From assembly GCA_008477525.1 (NCBI GenBank), contig SPDT01000003.1, positions 744,001 to 808,000 of the forward strand: a stretch of DNA of 64,000 nt. Direction: 5' to 3'. The translations under genes and the position numbers were made by a program. Source of the stretch: Hypomyces perniciosus. Its lineage: Eukaryota; Ascomycota; Sordariomycetes; Hypocreales; Hypocreaceae. Every line of letters begins with the position of its first letter. Position 1 is the first letter of the stretch. Below are positions 45,485-57,379 of the stretch, piece after piece. The notes beneath the pieces were generated by a model. That model was not told the DNA's origin, did not search any database, and saw only the letters and a program-made list of their open reading frames with translations.

Positions 45485-46852
45485 GGTTGTATCTCTAGTA
45501 GTTCTTAAAGAGTTGTCGGATAAAGATACTTGTACCTGTAAGCAGTGAATGAAGATGCCGCCAGAGAAGAGGATGAGGCGGTCTATATAGAAACGGACGA
45601 TAATGATAAAAAACGAAGTAAACAGGAAGATGACCAAACATCTTGATGCTGTCCTATACACAAAGGAGCTATGAATCACTGTAAGTACGACCACCTCCAC
45701 GGCCCGCGCAGGTCTCCTGACGTTCGCGTGCTATGAAGTTGCGATTGCCAGCTCAGTCTGCATCCCGGCTTGCTGTTACGCCGCAAGGGACAGCCGCCAT
45801 GTTGAGTAATATGTCTGGAGAAACAATCCAACCCAGCAGAGTCTGAGGGTCGGAGGATGTTTTCCATCATTGTCTGGAGAGAGAGATGGGGGCTCGGGTG
45901 TCTGGAGGAGGTTCTGTGGTGGTACAGGGAGAAAGGCCGACTTATATATTTAGAAACCAACATTGTGTCAGTGAATCAGAGCTGAGGAAAGTCCTCAAGA
46001 CGGACTAAATATATACAGGGTCTTGAACCTGAGAATCCTCGACCTCGCCCTAATCAGATAGTATCGATGTGATTCACTGACCATTCCTATCCCGAGAACT
46101 GTACCACCAACTACACCGCCACTCAACCCACATCTTCTTCTATCAACAATCCAAAACAGGTTCCACATACACTCCGTACATCTCGGGTGTAAAGACGCAC
46201 GGAAAACCGCGGCGATGAGTTGTCGACCCGCTCTTCCCCGGGGCGCGCCGGCCCCACCTCCGGACCGTCCTCCGAAGACGGAGTCAAAACACCATCACAA
46301 GATATGTATTCTACGAGACAAACAGCGTTTACGGCACAAGTTGGTGGCTTGTGGTCTGCATTTTATGGCATATGAGGGTGGCATTTCAGGTCCCGTCCTC
46401 CGGAGCACAATCCGGTAAAGCACCCGCGAAGTGAGACGAGGTTCGTGAGGCTGCCAAGTTTGCCTTGTCTCGCTCGACATTTCAATAGCTCACATGATGA
46501 TCCTCCGGGAATAATGTGGTATACTCGATACAGGTATGGTTGATGCAGAATGGTCAAAAAAGCATAATCATTCGGTATGTTCTAAACTACAAAGTAATGT
46601 ATCTCCAAACGCCGAGTCTCTCATCCAGAGAGCTTGTATCAACATACGGGCCGACCATCCCTTTCTCCCCCATCAATCGTTTCTAATTCAACAAGGCGTT
46701 GATCAACACTTCCTTTCCACATCACTCGGTCGTAAAGGGGGTATAATCCAGAACAACGATAACAGAAAACAATTCTCTCATAGCCATGCAAAACAACATT
46801 ATTTCCAACTCCAAATGAGACAAAGCACTGCCGTTGATCGCGCTTGTTTTCT
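45485..46852. other. Spacer between membrane protein and chitin synthase 3' end
   Basis: No gene is supported. The stretch 45676-45963 on - is open for 95 codons but has no features. The region 46200-46850 is mixed-composition 3' sequence of the chitin synthase. Confidence 0.5.
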
Positions 46853-49653
46853 TTATACGCCTCTGAACAACCTGACAATGAGGAACCACATTGCGCCCAG
46901 GAACTTGAAGGAACTTAGGCCCGCCACGCTCCACAAGACAACCGCCATGTATATGTTGGATCGATCTAATTGCTTTTGTTGTTGTGTCTGACCATCCGTG
47001 CCTGGCGTGATTTTGTCCAAGCCAGCGGTACTGAGAACAACAGCCGCCAGGGCAAAATTGGTAATCATCCAGATCAACACGACACCAGTTCGTACACCTC
47101 GGTAATAATCCATCTGCCTCTCCTGCAGTTGCGCCGGTGTCGGGTCCGTCTTGATCTCCTTGAATTTTGTGCTAAACGAAGCAACCTCACGCTGGTACTG
47201 GGCGTTCAGATCACCCTCATCTGGAAGATCTGTTTTACCCTGACCATCCTTGGTGTTAACGGATGGTAGCTTTTCCACCTTGTCATCACCCTTTGTGCCC
47301 CAAGACACGTCGTGCGTATTGCAGAAGGCGTACACGTTAAGGACGTTCGTGAAAGTCGGAGTCAGGAGCATATATTGAAGGAAGGAAGTAACCATGTGCC
47401 ATGGGTCAAACATAATCAGAGAAGCGATGAGCCAGATGCCATATGTAGACATGACGGATATAATGAGAGTGTAGAATACGGGGTTTTTGAAGAGCTGGTT
47501 TATGTTGAAGCCGTTTGAGTTCTGGACGTCGGTCATGATGGCCTTGACTGCGATGAAAATGGCCGCAAACATCAGATAACTATAGGCTGTTAGTGACAAT
47601 TCCATACACAAGACGGGGGTGACTTACATCATGATGAAACCCCAGAACCAGACCATGGCAGAGTACAGCCTGCCAGATCCAGCTGGTCGATTACCCAAAG
47701 ACAAAACGAAGCAAGTAATCAAGCAAACACCGTAGAGCCATTCAAAGACGACACCGAGAATCGTACCGGTTTTCGCCAAGAGATCATCCGAGCCCAAACT
47801 TGTCGTCAGAATCTTGAACACGAGGAAAAAATTACCGATAGCAAACCACGCAAAGATCATGTTGATGGTGTTGAATACAAACTCGACGAAGAATGCCAGT
47901 TTTCGGAAGAACGAGTGGTCAGAGCGGAAGAAGTCGTGGAAGTGAGCAATAGCGTAGATGGCAGCAAAGAAGGAACCGTTGAGCCAACGACGTCGTTGGA
48001 GGACCAATTCTGTTACCGTGTCTGGAACGTCAGTCTCGCCGTTGGCAGACTTGACATATTGCAACAGCCAGTGGCAGTTTCGCTTAGTGACGAGTTCGAA
48101 ACACAGAATACGATCTTCGGCCAGATACATGTTGGATTCGAACAGACCAGCCTTGCCACCACCGTGCAAGGTTTCACCCAAGAAGTACTTCTCCAAAGGA
48201 CCTTGGCCGTTTTTATCGTTCTGCAGGGCAACGTATCGATAGGCAGAGAAGGCACCCGGCAAGACAGAAATGAAGCCAAAGGCCGACTCCAAGGGTTTGT
48301 CCAGGATGTTGCTCATCTTGTACTCAAAGTTCTGAGTCGCAACCAGGGGGTTGATCAGGTTCTTGCCGCCGGTACCCAACATGGCCTTGATTTCACCACA
48401 AGCACCGCCACACATTGGCTCGAGGTCGAAGGCCTTCCACAGGTGATAGATGGAGCTGCCACCAGGCCTCGTACCCGCATCAAGAAGAACACAAATGTTG
48501 GGATCCAAAACACGGCCAAAGGCTTGGAAAAACCACCTATGAGAGTTGATCTTCTTCTGGTTCTTCTCTTTTAAGCAAAAAAGGATCTGGACGGGCTGTC
48601 GGCGGTGGACGAGGGAGACGACATCGTTTTTGAGTTGTAGGTGCGTCTGAGTAGTGTATTCGTAGATATGTGCGGTCACATCCTTGCCATTTACTTGCTG
48701 CTTCGCAATACCCTCCTGATAGACACCCATGCCGGCCAAGACTGCTTTCGTCCGGGGATTGATCTTGGCTCGGCCGTCACTGACAACACAAACGACAATT
48801 TTCTTCCATGCATCCTTGCCCCAGGTTTTGTTGTTTGGACGGTTGCACATGTACTCGATGTTCTTGAAAACGCCCATCATAGTTCGCGCAAAGAGAACAT
48901 CGTCTTCATTATACATTGTGACGACGATGAACAGCTCAGTATGGCGGGCTTTGCTGAAGAGCTTTTGGCGCAGGGTAAAATTCTCATTGAAGAAGTCGGA
49001 GGGATCGCACGTCGCCGCTGAATATCGCATGTGCGTAAACTCGTCGCGTTCACCATGGGGATTCTCGCGTAACAGAACAGGAGGGACCGGACAATCCAGG
49101 ACCAGGTTACCACGGTACAGCAAGACTTGTTTTACCGTTTTCCACCTCTTGATCCCACCCACAGGTGTAACTGGCCGATTCTCCTCGTATTGTGTGAGGT
49201 GGCTTTCGGGATGCTGCTGTGGGAGCATTGGTCGGCGGTCGTCAAGATCGTACCCTTGCTGCTGCTCATAGCCTTGGTCGTATCCTTGATGATGATCATA
49301 GCCTGGCCCGTCGTGGGGATGGGGTTGGTATGGCGAGTTGTAGTAGGCATCGTGGTGCGCCTCGGGGTTTATGGCGTATTCGCTCGGATGATTACTGCTG
49401 TTATAGCCTGAGAGGGCATCGACAGAGTGCTAGGTAGGATTTGATCAGCTCGCCTGGCCTGTATTCGTGTCATGGCGCGATTTCTACTCACAGCAGCGTG
49501 GAGATTCAGATGGTCGCTCGGTGTCGCATGTCTATGGTCCGGCATCTGGAGGTTTTGAGGCTGGTGGCCATACGAACGCTCATCGAGCTGGTATCCCTGC
49601 TGGAGGGGATGTCCAGGAGATGGGGTCCTGTACGGGTTGCCCCGAGGATCCAT
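46853..49653 (-). CDS. chsB: Chitin synthase, class III type
   Basis: This plasma-membrane enzyme polymerises UDP-GlcNAc into chitin at hyphal tips. Exons: 49653-49492, 49429-47628 and 47579-46853 (896 aa, normal). The N-terminal 170 residues are His/Pro/Tyr rich. The catalytic domain has [44 protein letters not shown] (EDR) and [10 protein letters not shown] (QRRRW). Six or seven membrane segments follow from about residue 550. The loop [15 protein letters not shown] sits between the last membrane spans. [11 protein letters not shown] and MYNEDD favour class III over classes I and II. The class is from memory and less certain than the enzyme. An upstream coding exon is possible, because DPDYHEDQ in frame follows a CTACACAG acceptor before the chosen ATG. 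Confidence 0.9.
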
Positions 49654-50566
49654 TTGATCTTCGTGGTAATCGGGGTCTGTGTAGAGGAGGAATGTTAGAT
49701 TTCGAGATGTCGAACGGTTGAAGAGAAAGCAAGGAGAGGTGAGAGGTAGTGTCGCGCGCGCGAGATATATGGGATATTGTATAGAAGACGAGACAATCAA
49801 GGGGAGATGCGCAACGATATGCGCCGCGAGTCTATCGCCCGTCGTCGCACCCAAGCCTCTCCAACTTGAGAAGATGAAGAAGATGAGTCTGGGCAAGAGA
49901 CCAAACAGGCGCAAATCTTCAGCGACAAGAGAGGAGGATGTCGTGGAAGGGAGCGACGATGCCGCCAAGGCGCAGTGTGGACAAACGGTGGGCGTTCGAG
50001 ATTAGACAGGCAGGGGTTGGCCAGGACCCAGCATTGCGGTTAACGGGCCAGGGGAAATTGGACCTTGGAGACACACGTACCTAAACGGTTATACGACATA
50101 GTCGATAGTACTTCGTACAGAAGAGGACAAAGGCCTCTCGCTTCGTCTTGCGTGTGAGATTATGTCGATGGGCGTGGACTGGGCCTAGTACGGAGTAGGA
50201 CGATTACAAGTAAGGAGGTGCGGTGCGCCGTCCGTTCCACCTTGGCCCCGAACACTGGTTGGAATGACGAAAGACAAGAATCGTAGACAGGAAATCGAGC
50301 CTATTGTCGTCCTTGCGCTGCTTGTCTTGGCTTGTAAATATGTATGTATATGATGATATGCTTGTACTCGTAGTAATGCTTTGTCGTCCCGTTGCGACGG
50401 CTCGTGGCGGCGTTGGTTCGTTGATCTTTGACGTCGAATCCCGATGACGAGCGAGACAAAGGCGGGCCTGTGCACGTCCCGAAAGGGCGTAGAGCGGCGT
50501 CGATCGAATAATAGTACTCGTAGTAATCGTACTACTACTTCGTACTTCGTAATGGTAGATGGAGTA

Positions 50567-50587
50567 TGGATGGATGGATGGATGGAT
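50567..50587. repeat. GGAT microsatellite, 5 units
   Basis: Five perfect ATGG/GGAT units lie in the chitin synthase upstream region. Confidence 0.9.
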
Positions 50588-51708
50588 CGAGTCTGTATCA
50601 GAGTCGCGGAAGTCTTCTCCCAAGTTTGGGCTCGGCCGGCAAACGAACGCTCTCTGTCTCTGCTACGTACAGAGGAAAAGAAACCCGGCTAGATGCGAAT
50701 GTAGTAAAGTAATCAGCTTGCGACGGTTTCAGAGGAGCGGTTTCAAGGTGTGCAGGTGATGAAATTTGTTGGAGCGCCGCAGTTTCAGTGACTTTGGATG
50801 ACAGGGAGGCTGAGTGCCTGATTCGACGGGTTACCCTTGCCAGTGCACCAGCGCCGCGTTTCAGTGACGCTAACGGGGGTTTTTAGCGACTCTATGTACT
50901 CGTAGGTAGGCTAGGGCCCCTGGGATGCCTTTTTAGTGGGAGCCCCCGAGAACGTAGCACGGAGGACGGAGAGGTAGTATTAGTATGTACCTCCATGGGA
51001 CCACGGGATCCACTGTCGTCTTGATTGCCTTGGCTACCAGAATAGTGACGTCGATGCGTCGCAAAGTTCAACTTGGGAGAGATATGGGACAAATTCAGGG
51101 GGTGTTATCTATGAGCATAGACGGCTCTAGCGCTGACATATGGTTCTCTCTCTACGGAGTACGAAGTACTTCCGAGTAGTATTATAGAACACTTCCCTCA
51201 TGACCCTGTACCGTCTGAAGTACTGCGCTGCACTCTTCTGTACGACAGAATAGAATATGCAGGAAATACTAGTCGTCGCATGTGTGTCGTCAGCTGGCTG
51301 GGCAACGTCACTGCAGTGGGAACTCATTGCCTCATGCTATTGAGCCGGGAACCGCACCTAAAAATAATAGTATCGGAGCCCAAAACACCCGAGAAAGGCC
51401 AGCCAACCTTACGAGTAGGGCCCCGTTCTTCGCCACACGATGCATGGCACTGCATACTCAGCCTCACAACCTTTCTCGAAGACTTTCTGTTGCTGGCCAA
51501 TTATCGCACGCCGGGATTGGCTGGATGGGTTCGTTCCGAATTAAGACATGAAAACGATGGTAGCTCTGACACGCGGCCCGTCGTCATGGCTTATGCGTTT
51601 GCTGATTTTTTTTTTACTGACGAAGATGCCGAGCAGATTCTTCGATACATCAAGATTTTACCGCATGCCGGGGCTTACATAGGTACATAAATGTGCCATA
51701 GCCCCCGT

Positions 51709-51741
51709 TCCTTTTCCTTTTCCTTTCCCTTTCCCTTTCCC
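51709..51741. repeat. Pyrimidine microsatellite (CTTTTC / CTTTCC units)
   Basis: Five imperfect 6-bp pyrimidine units run in tandem. They lie in a long spacer, not near a recognised start codon. Confidence 0.85.
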
Positions 51742-53427
51742 ATGTTGGATCTCCTCGTTCCAGCCGCCCGGCTTGGGCTGACAGAGTGGAACTGCGCAAA
51801 CAATCTCTCCGAATCCCAACCCAAACCTGCTGCGGGATCCTGAGCCGCGAGCCACGCCACGGCAGATCGACTGCAGATCGATGAATCGTGGTTTCTCGGT
51901 CATTTACGAAGTGTACTCCGTAGTATAATGCAGTGGAACGACGGCAACAGGCGAGCTCTCATCTGCCGAATGTGACCGTCACACACTCATCACCAATGTT
52001 GGCAACAGACCTACTGCTAATAGTACTTCGTACAACACCTCATCAATATTATCCGTAGTCTTGAATACAGTAAATGCAGCTAACAAGCTGCCCAGCCGCA
52101 CATCTCGATAGCGTTGGCTCTTCCCATGTCCGATTCAGCCTCAGCTGTTTTTGGGCGCTTTTCAGCCTCAGATCTAATAGTTCCCGGACATGGGCTCTGG
52201 AATGTGAATGCCTCGCGGGGTAACCATTGAGGTTACTCAATAGCCTCATATGCATCCCCCCGTAGCTAGCCGCATTGTTCCCGTAGCACGAGCTGCAAGG
52301 CCGTTTGTGAGGCATACCTAACATATACATAAGGGAGAGGGGTGTTTGCCATCTGTCTGTTAGGCGGTGTATTGAACTTGAGCTGCCTATTGCAGGGACA
52401 AAGAGGCACATCACTTTAGGTATCTAAAGATATATCTTGCTTATTCAAGGTAAAACCGATGGCAGTAAAACCTGACTCCAAGTCAGACGAGACATGAACT
52501 ACATCTACATTCTTGGGAATGCGCCCTGGCTGTATCAGTATCTAGCAATGGGATTGGTGCGCCAACTCGCTGGGGCTATTCCGAGTGGAGTACGAAGTAT
52601 ATTACACCCTTGCTTGGATGGTTGGTCAAGAAGCTGTTGAGTAGTCTACTTATCAATCAGCAGACAACAATATGGGGGATCCGGCTGCTCTTCCTGATGA
52701 AAACGAGATCTTGAACCTTTATCATGATGCTGTTGGATCCGTTGGAATGTGGTAATTGTATCGTAGCACTCCGTAAACTTCTTCAGTGTATCGGCTGTTG
52801 ATGAGAGCTACACCTTCGAAGTTGCTGTAATGACACGAATAAGTAGCCCAGAAATAGGTTTTACGCATATTTCGGGAAGTGAGGATCAATGGATACAAAC
52901 ACAGAAATAGCTTATATATGCTGATGAATGAATTCGTAATACGTCGTTGCATCAATGCTTTAGCCAATGTCACCCTGGGATGGGCGCGGCATAACAGCTC
53001 TTAAACTCCGTAATTCCGCCAGGCATCCATATTTCCGGCAATTCTTCCTTTGGATATACGAATACTGCATTTGTTCTTTTCGGTAGTAATTGAACATATC
53101 ATCAGTATACTGATAACATAATAAGATATCTGACGCCTGTGAGATGTTGTTGTATGTACCTAATTAAAGCAAACCGGAGTGGTTCTCTAGAGGTATATCA
53201 AGTTACCAATCTTCAATTCTCAAGAGAGAAACCTCCCATACGCATCCTGATACATAATTGGTGCCTAGATGTCAACGCTCGCTCATAAGCGCTAAGAGTC
53301 TCTGGAGTGGGTTGCTTACGGTCTGAGGTCCTGAAGGGGTATATATTCAGGATGGACTCTCCTCATCGCCGTCTGGCTCTCACAATCATAATTGAACATT
53401 ATCCCAATACATCCAACTTCTAAGAAG

Positions 53428-54926
53428 ATGCCTCCGACCTTTACGAGTAATCGACAGCGGCGCCTTTCACCCATTGCGGGAGTCTCGCGAAGCAGTCTGG
53501 AAGAGGAAGCCCCTGCGCTCGTCCCCCTACTGGACCAGCATCCCTCGATCAACATTTACACTCGCTCTACTTCAGCCTTTCAAAAGACTAGCTTTTTCGT
53601 GGGCCATGACAGAGTACACGAGCTACCTTTGGCTGTTGTACGTCCCGTCTCCGAAGATGAAGTTGCTGCCACCGTGCGCGTCTGTGTAGGGAGCTCGCCG
53701 GCTATCCCCATCACGATTCTCAGTGGAGGCCATGACCAGTTTTGTCGCTCGTGTGTTGCTGATGGTGTTGTTATTGACCTGATTCGTCTCGACAAAATCG
53801 TTGTTGCGGATGACAAGAAGTCAGCACGCATTGGTGGCGGCGTTGTCGGCATTGACCTGCTAGAGTTCCTTGAATCGCATGGTCTGGCCACGCCGACTGG
53901 ATGGTCCGACAGCGTAGGCTATGTGGGATGGTCTACTGGCGGAGGTTATGGTGTAATGCAGGGGGCTTATGGCTTCGGGGTCGACCAGATCTTGGGAGCG
54001 AGGATAGTGACTGCCGATGGAGTTGTCGTTGATACGGATGACGACCCAGACCTCTTGTGGGCGCTGAAAGGTGCCGGCACCGGTGGTTTCGGAGTCATCG
54101 TTGAGCTTCGCAGCAAAGTCTACCCAGTTCCAAAAATATTGGCTGGATTGATGGTGTTCCCTTTGGAAGACGCCCAAAATGTTCTGCCCGCAGTCGCTGA
54201 CCAGGGTGACGGCAACCCACCAGTTGAGTTCTCCCGGGAGTTTATAACGGGAACGCTTCCTGGGTTTGGGCCTGCTCTCATGTACTTGGTTAGCTGGATA
54301 CCAAAACCAGGCTACAGCGGAGACCTCAATGAAGGGAAAGCGTATATAGACTGGTTCCGAAGCCTGGGAAAGGTGCTGATGGATACTGTGGCCGAAAGTA
54401 AGTTGTCTGCGTCATTCGCTTGATCGTTCTGTACTAACACCGATCAGCAACACCGCATGGATATCTGACCACGATGAAATTCTTCGGTGACTCTGAACCA
54501 GGAGCGGTCGCAAGGGCGATACTCGTCAAGGGTCTCACCCCTGAAGTCGCCAAAATCCTATCGAAACCAGAGCTCGTGGAGAAATGTCTCATCGTAGCTC
54601 ACACTGCTACTGGGCCGTCTACCAAGCCCAACAGCGCTGCATGCTTCCCCTACCGAATGCCTCACCTTAACATTGGCATCTTTGGGAATCCAAAGGAGGA
54701 GGATGAGGCTGATGTAAAAGCAGTGATACAAGCGGCAGAAGATGCCATTCAGGAACTGGTGGATAGTGGTTCAGCCCTCCGTGGAGCGTATATGAGCTTC
54801 TCACCACCTGCCTTCTGTCGCACACTCGACTTCTTCGGTGCAAGCACGACAGAATGGCTGAGAGTTGTAAAGCGAAAATACGATAGCTCCAACGTCTTTT
54901 TCAAGGGCTATCCCGATCTTTCTTAG
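53428..54926 (+). CDS. FAD-linked oxidoreductase (berberine-bridge / PCMH family)
   Basis: This flavin oxidase is of the kind used in secondary metabolism and carbohydrate oxidation. Exons: 53428-54397 and 54448-54926 (482 aa); the intron has a TACTAAC branch site. The PCMH FAD-binding domain covers about 35-230. ILSGGHDQF contains His102, the expected site of covalent FAD. WSTGGGYGVMQGAYG is the second flavin loop. The Cys that gives a second covalent bond in berberine-bridge enzymes is absent here (TGWSDSVGYVGW), so a single link is expected. The C-terminal BBE segment includes RGAYMSF and the final RVVKRKYDSSNVF. No signal peptide is evident, so it may be cytosolic. The substrate is unknown. 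Confidence 0.88.
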
Positions 54927-55466
54927 CTTAGATAGTTCAAACTCAGCTTCACAATACTACCAATAGTATTGACATTAAGAATCGACAATTGGTGGAACGC
55001 GTCCGCTACCACACCCTCCACGCACTTATGCATAACTTGAGCAGCCACAGATCAAAAGCAGTCAAGTGTCTGCGTTTCCTTGGGTTTGTTTTAATGTGTG
55101 GCGTCTGGTTGCGTAGTTCTTCAGTGCAGCTACCACGTCCGCAATGCTTGGCTTTTGAGTCATCCAGCCCCATGTTTAGAGAATGCTCGTGGTGGGTGTA
55201 CAGGACCGCTGTGTTTGGAGCTTCATTTGATGAAATGGTTGCTTAGCGACGTCATTGTCTTCTGGGAGGATGGCGTGGGCATTTCGTTGTGCGAAAGGTG
55301 AGGGTTGCTGTCCGTTTGATGGGTGACGACGGCTGTCATAACCTGTGACTTCATGAGTCTAGATGCATGTATAAGAGTGAGGGGTGCTCTTCAAAGATGA
55401 AGAGAAGAACGAACAAGCAGAGCTGGAGCCACTAATTCCACCACATCATCAAACCGTCTTTGCATA
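54927..55466. other. Spacer between FAD oxidase and NmrA-like gene
   Basis: This is ordinary-composition spacer with no gene. The small frames at 54989-55301 have no features. The NmrA-like leader probably starts near 55400. Confidence 0.5.
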
Positions 55467-56076
55467 ATGTCCTCGTCCAAGATCATCACCATCTATGGTG
55501 CGACAGGCACTCAGGGCGGTAGCGTTGCTCGATCCCTCCTGCAGAATAAATCCGATGACTTCATTGTTCGGGGTATCACTCGCAACACGGGATCGGAAAA
55601 GTCGAAGACTCTGGCCGCCCTCGGGGCCGAGATGGTCCAAGCCGATGGCCTTGTCAAGGAGCAGGTATTGGAAGCCTTTAAAGGTAGCTGGGCCGTCTTT
55701 GTCAACACGAACCCGGACGATCCTGTAAGTATGACCTGATTAGCAAAATGGCTTTTGATGACTCTTCTTGACACTTGACCCTGGCAGGCTCTGGCAAACC
55801 CTGGTAGCCTGTCCGAGGTTGACCTGGGCAAGCAACTTGTTGATGCCGCTGCGGAAGCAGGAGTGCAGCGTTTTGTGTATAGCGGGTTGGCCTCTGCTTC
55901 CAAAATCACAAACGGCGCTTTTCCAAACAGTGCCTTTGATGGTATGCGCTCCTCTGCTTCTCGCCCTTCGAATAGTAGTAACCCATTTTATAGACAAAAA
56001 CACTATCGGAGAGTACACCAAGACCAAGGGCTTCAAGACTGTGGCGATAGTACGTATGTATCCTAATAATATATAG
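55467..56076 (+). pseudogene. NmrA-like NAD(P)-binding protein, truncated at 3' side
   Basis: Exons: 55467-55724, 55788-55941 and 55994-56076, giving 164 codons against about 300 for the family. The start MSSSKIITIYGATGTQGGSV is the Rossmann dinucleotide site of NmrA-like proteins, and RGITRN, LVDAAAEAGVQRFVYSG and the family Lys region (EYTKTKGFKTVAIVR) follow. At the point where NmrA proteins read on into the C-terminal half, the sequence turns AT-rich and meets a stop. The missing half is not found downstream. It was probably cut off by the repeat-rich island. Splice sites are still intact, so the loss looks recent. NmrA proteins sense redox state and regulate transcription, or act in secondary metabolism. 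Confidence 0.75.
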
Positions 56077-56951
56077 GCACTATAAGAGCTTATAGAGTGC
56101 TTTAAATAACTTAACGAGTAATATTAATTACCTAGGCTGCGGTAGAAGCTCGCGTTTACTTTGGCCTGGGTTAATATGCCTATCGCCTCGTCTTATATAT
56201 ATAGGGATGGATAGTAATTAAGATATTGTTTAAAAGGATAGAGGATAATAATAGCCTATAGATAAAGATACTAGAGGATACCCCTGTATCGAATAAGTTA
56301 CTTATACTTTAGTTAGTCTGTATACTTAGTTATTCCTCAAAGTGCTTCCTGTATAAATTAATAGCTAAATGATATATAACCTTAAGGCTTAACGAGTCGA
56401 GATTAAGAAGAGTCAAGAAAAGCTAGATAAAATTATCGGGTGGAAGCAAGAGACTCCACTAGGTACAATAACAGCTTTACTATTTCATATAGTATTTCAC
56501 GTGAGCTATTATATCCATAGCGTATCCCCCTATCTTTATATAAAAGAGCGATTCCGGCCCCTTTTCCTTTTTTTCTAAAAGTCGCCAATTGTTCCCTAGG
56601 AGTATGACTGTTACGTCCCGCAGCTTAATCCGATACCAAGACCACCCAGACCTATTACTGAGCTAATATACCAGACCAAAGAGTCTATATTAACTTAATA
56701 GCTAAGAAAAGTAGCAGCTGACCTTTTTCCTATCATTTAGTCCCATTTAATTGTATGCACGCGAGGGTTTAAACAAGCCGGATACATAGTCGGATTCCCG
56801 GGACTTGCTTTAATAATAGCACTTTTAAATGCATTCATAGCAGTCCAAGCAGTCCCTTGACCATGGCTTTATAAACAATTAGTACAGAGTAGAGATTTCT
56901 ATAAAAAAAAAAAGGGGGGGGGGGGGCTTAGAATATATCTGAGCTTTAGAC
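56077..56951. other. AT-rich spacer with possible LTR remnant
   Basis: There is no gene. At 56609 the sequence TGTTACGTCCCGCAGC reads like the start of a fungal Gypsy-type LTR, but no matching second copy or CA end was found nearby. An A11-G13 homopolymer run lies at 56903-56926. Confidence 0.35.
56903..56926. repeat. A11-G13 homopolymer run
   Basis: Eleven A are followed by thirteen G. On the - strand this is C13-T11 followed by TATAG, immediately downstream of the small secreted gene on -. Confidence 0.9.
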
Positions 56952-57284
56952 TTACAGCATACCAATAGCCACTTGGATAGTACCTCCTGAAACATAACGA
57001 CATTCAACACCAGGGTTAAGTCCCCATGCTCCAGCAAAATCTCTTGGATGTTTCTGGATGTAATAAATTTCGTTCTCAACCCTACGGCAGTATTCCGATA
57101 CGGTGAGAGGAGCGTAGTCTGAAACCACGGCCGTATAGATAGTCGATGGGTTGGGTGTTTTATGCTCACGCTGCTGTCGATACCTAGCGTTCATATTCGG
57201 AACGCCACCACATGCCAGAATGCGCGTGGAACTGGCAAGGCCACACAGCAGCATAAAGATAAAGATAAAGGCTGACCTCAACAT
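56952..57284 (-). CDS. Small secreted cysteine protein candidate A
   Basis: I do not recognise this protein. It has 110 aa in a single exon. Residues 1-19 (MLRSAFIFIFMLLCGLASS) are a good signal peptide. The mature part has Cys at 25, 66 and 95, one odd number, so a free Cys or a dimer is possible. Features include ILACGGVPN near its start and SEYCRRVENEIYYIQKH and NPGVECRYVSGGTIQV later. The stop directly overlaps a GTAAGT donor (56955). Splicing to TATAG at 56899 would replace the stop and add a hydrophobic tail, but that reading is less convincing. It sits in the AT-rich island, divergent from candidate B, with the repeat array upstream of its start. Confidence 0.55.
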   Translation of the reverse strand: MLRSAFIFIFMLLCGLASSTRILACGGVPNMNARYRQQREHKTPNPSTIYTAVVSDYAPLTVSEYCRRVENEIYYIQKHPRDFAGAWGLNPGVECRYVSGGTIQVAIGML

Positions 57285-57379
57285 TGTGAGAATTGGCAAA
57301 GGGAGTAAAAGAATTGAATATGGTAGATAGGGTAATAGTAACTTATACGAAGAGTGGAATAGGTATTTATATATATTAA

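Larger units (their letters stand above)
49654..53427. other. 3.8 kb spacer, chitin synthase promoter to FAD oxidase
   Basis: No protein gene is convincing; a 136-codon frame at 51280-51690 lacks any feature. TACGRAGTA copies lie at 50109-50117, 50189-50197, 50536-50544, 50543-50551, 51153-51161, 51160-51168, 52024-52032 and 52591-52599, the densest stretch in the window. A GGAT microsatellite (50567-50587) and a C/T run (51709-51741) are also present. Confidence 0.5.

Noticed and set aside
45676..45963. Extra upstream exon of the membrane protein gene
   Set aside because: No in-phase splice pair joins it convincingly to the exon at 45484.
51280..51690. 136-codon open frame on +
   Set aside because: No domain, signal peptide, splice partner or codon bias; it lies in motif-rich spacer.
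56880..56955. Splicing of secreted gene A into a second exon at 56898
   Set aside because: The donor and acceptor are good, but the added tail is hydrophobic and featureless; kept only as an alternative.
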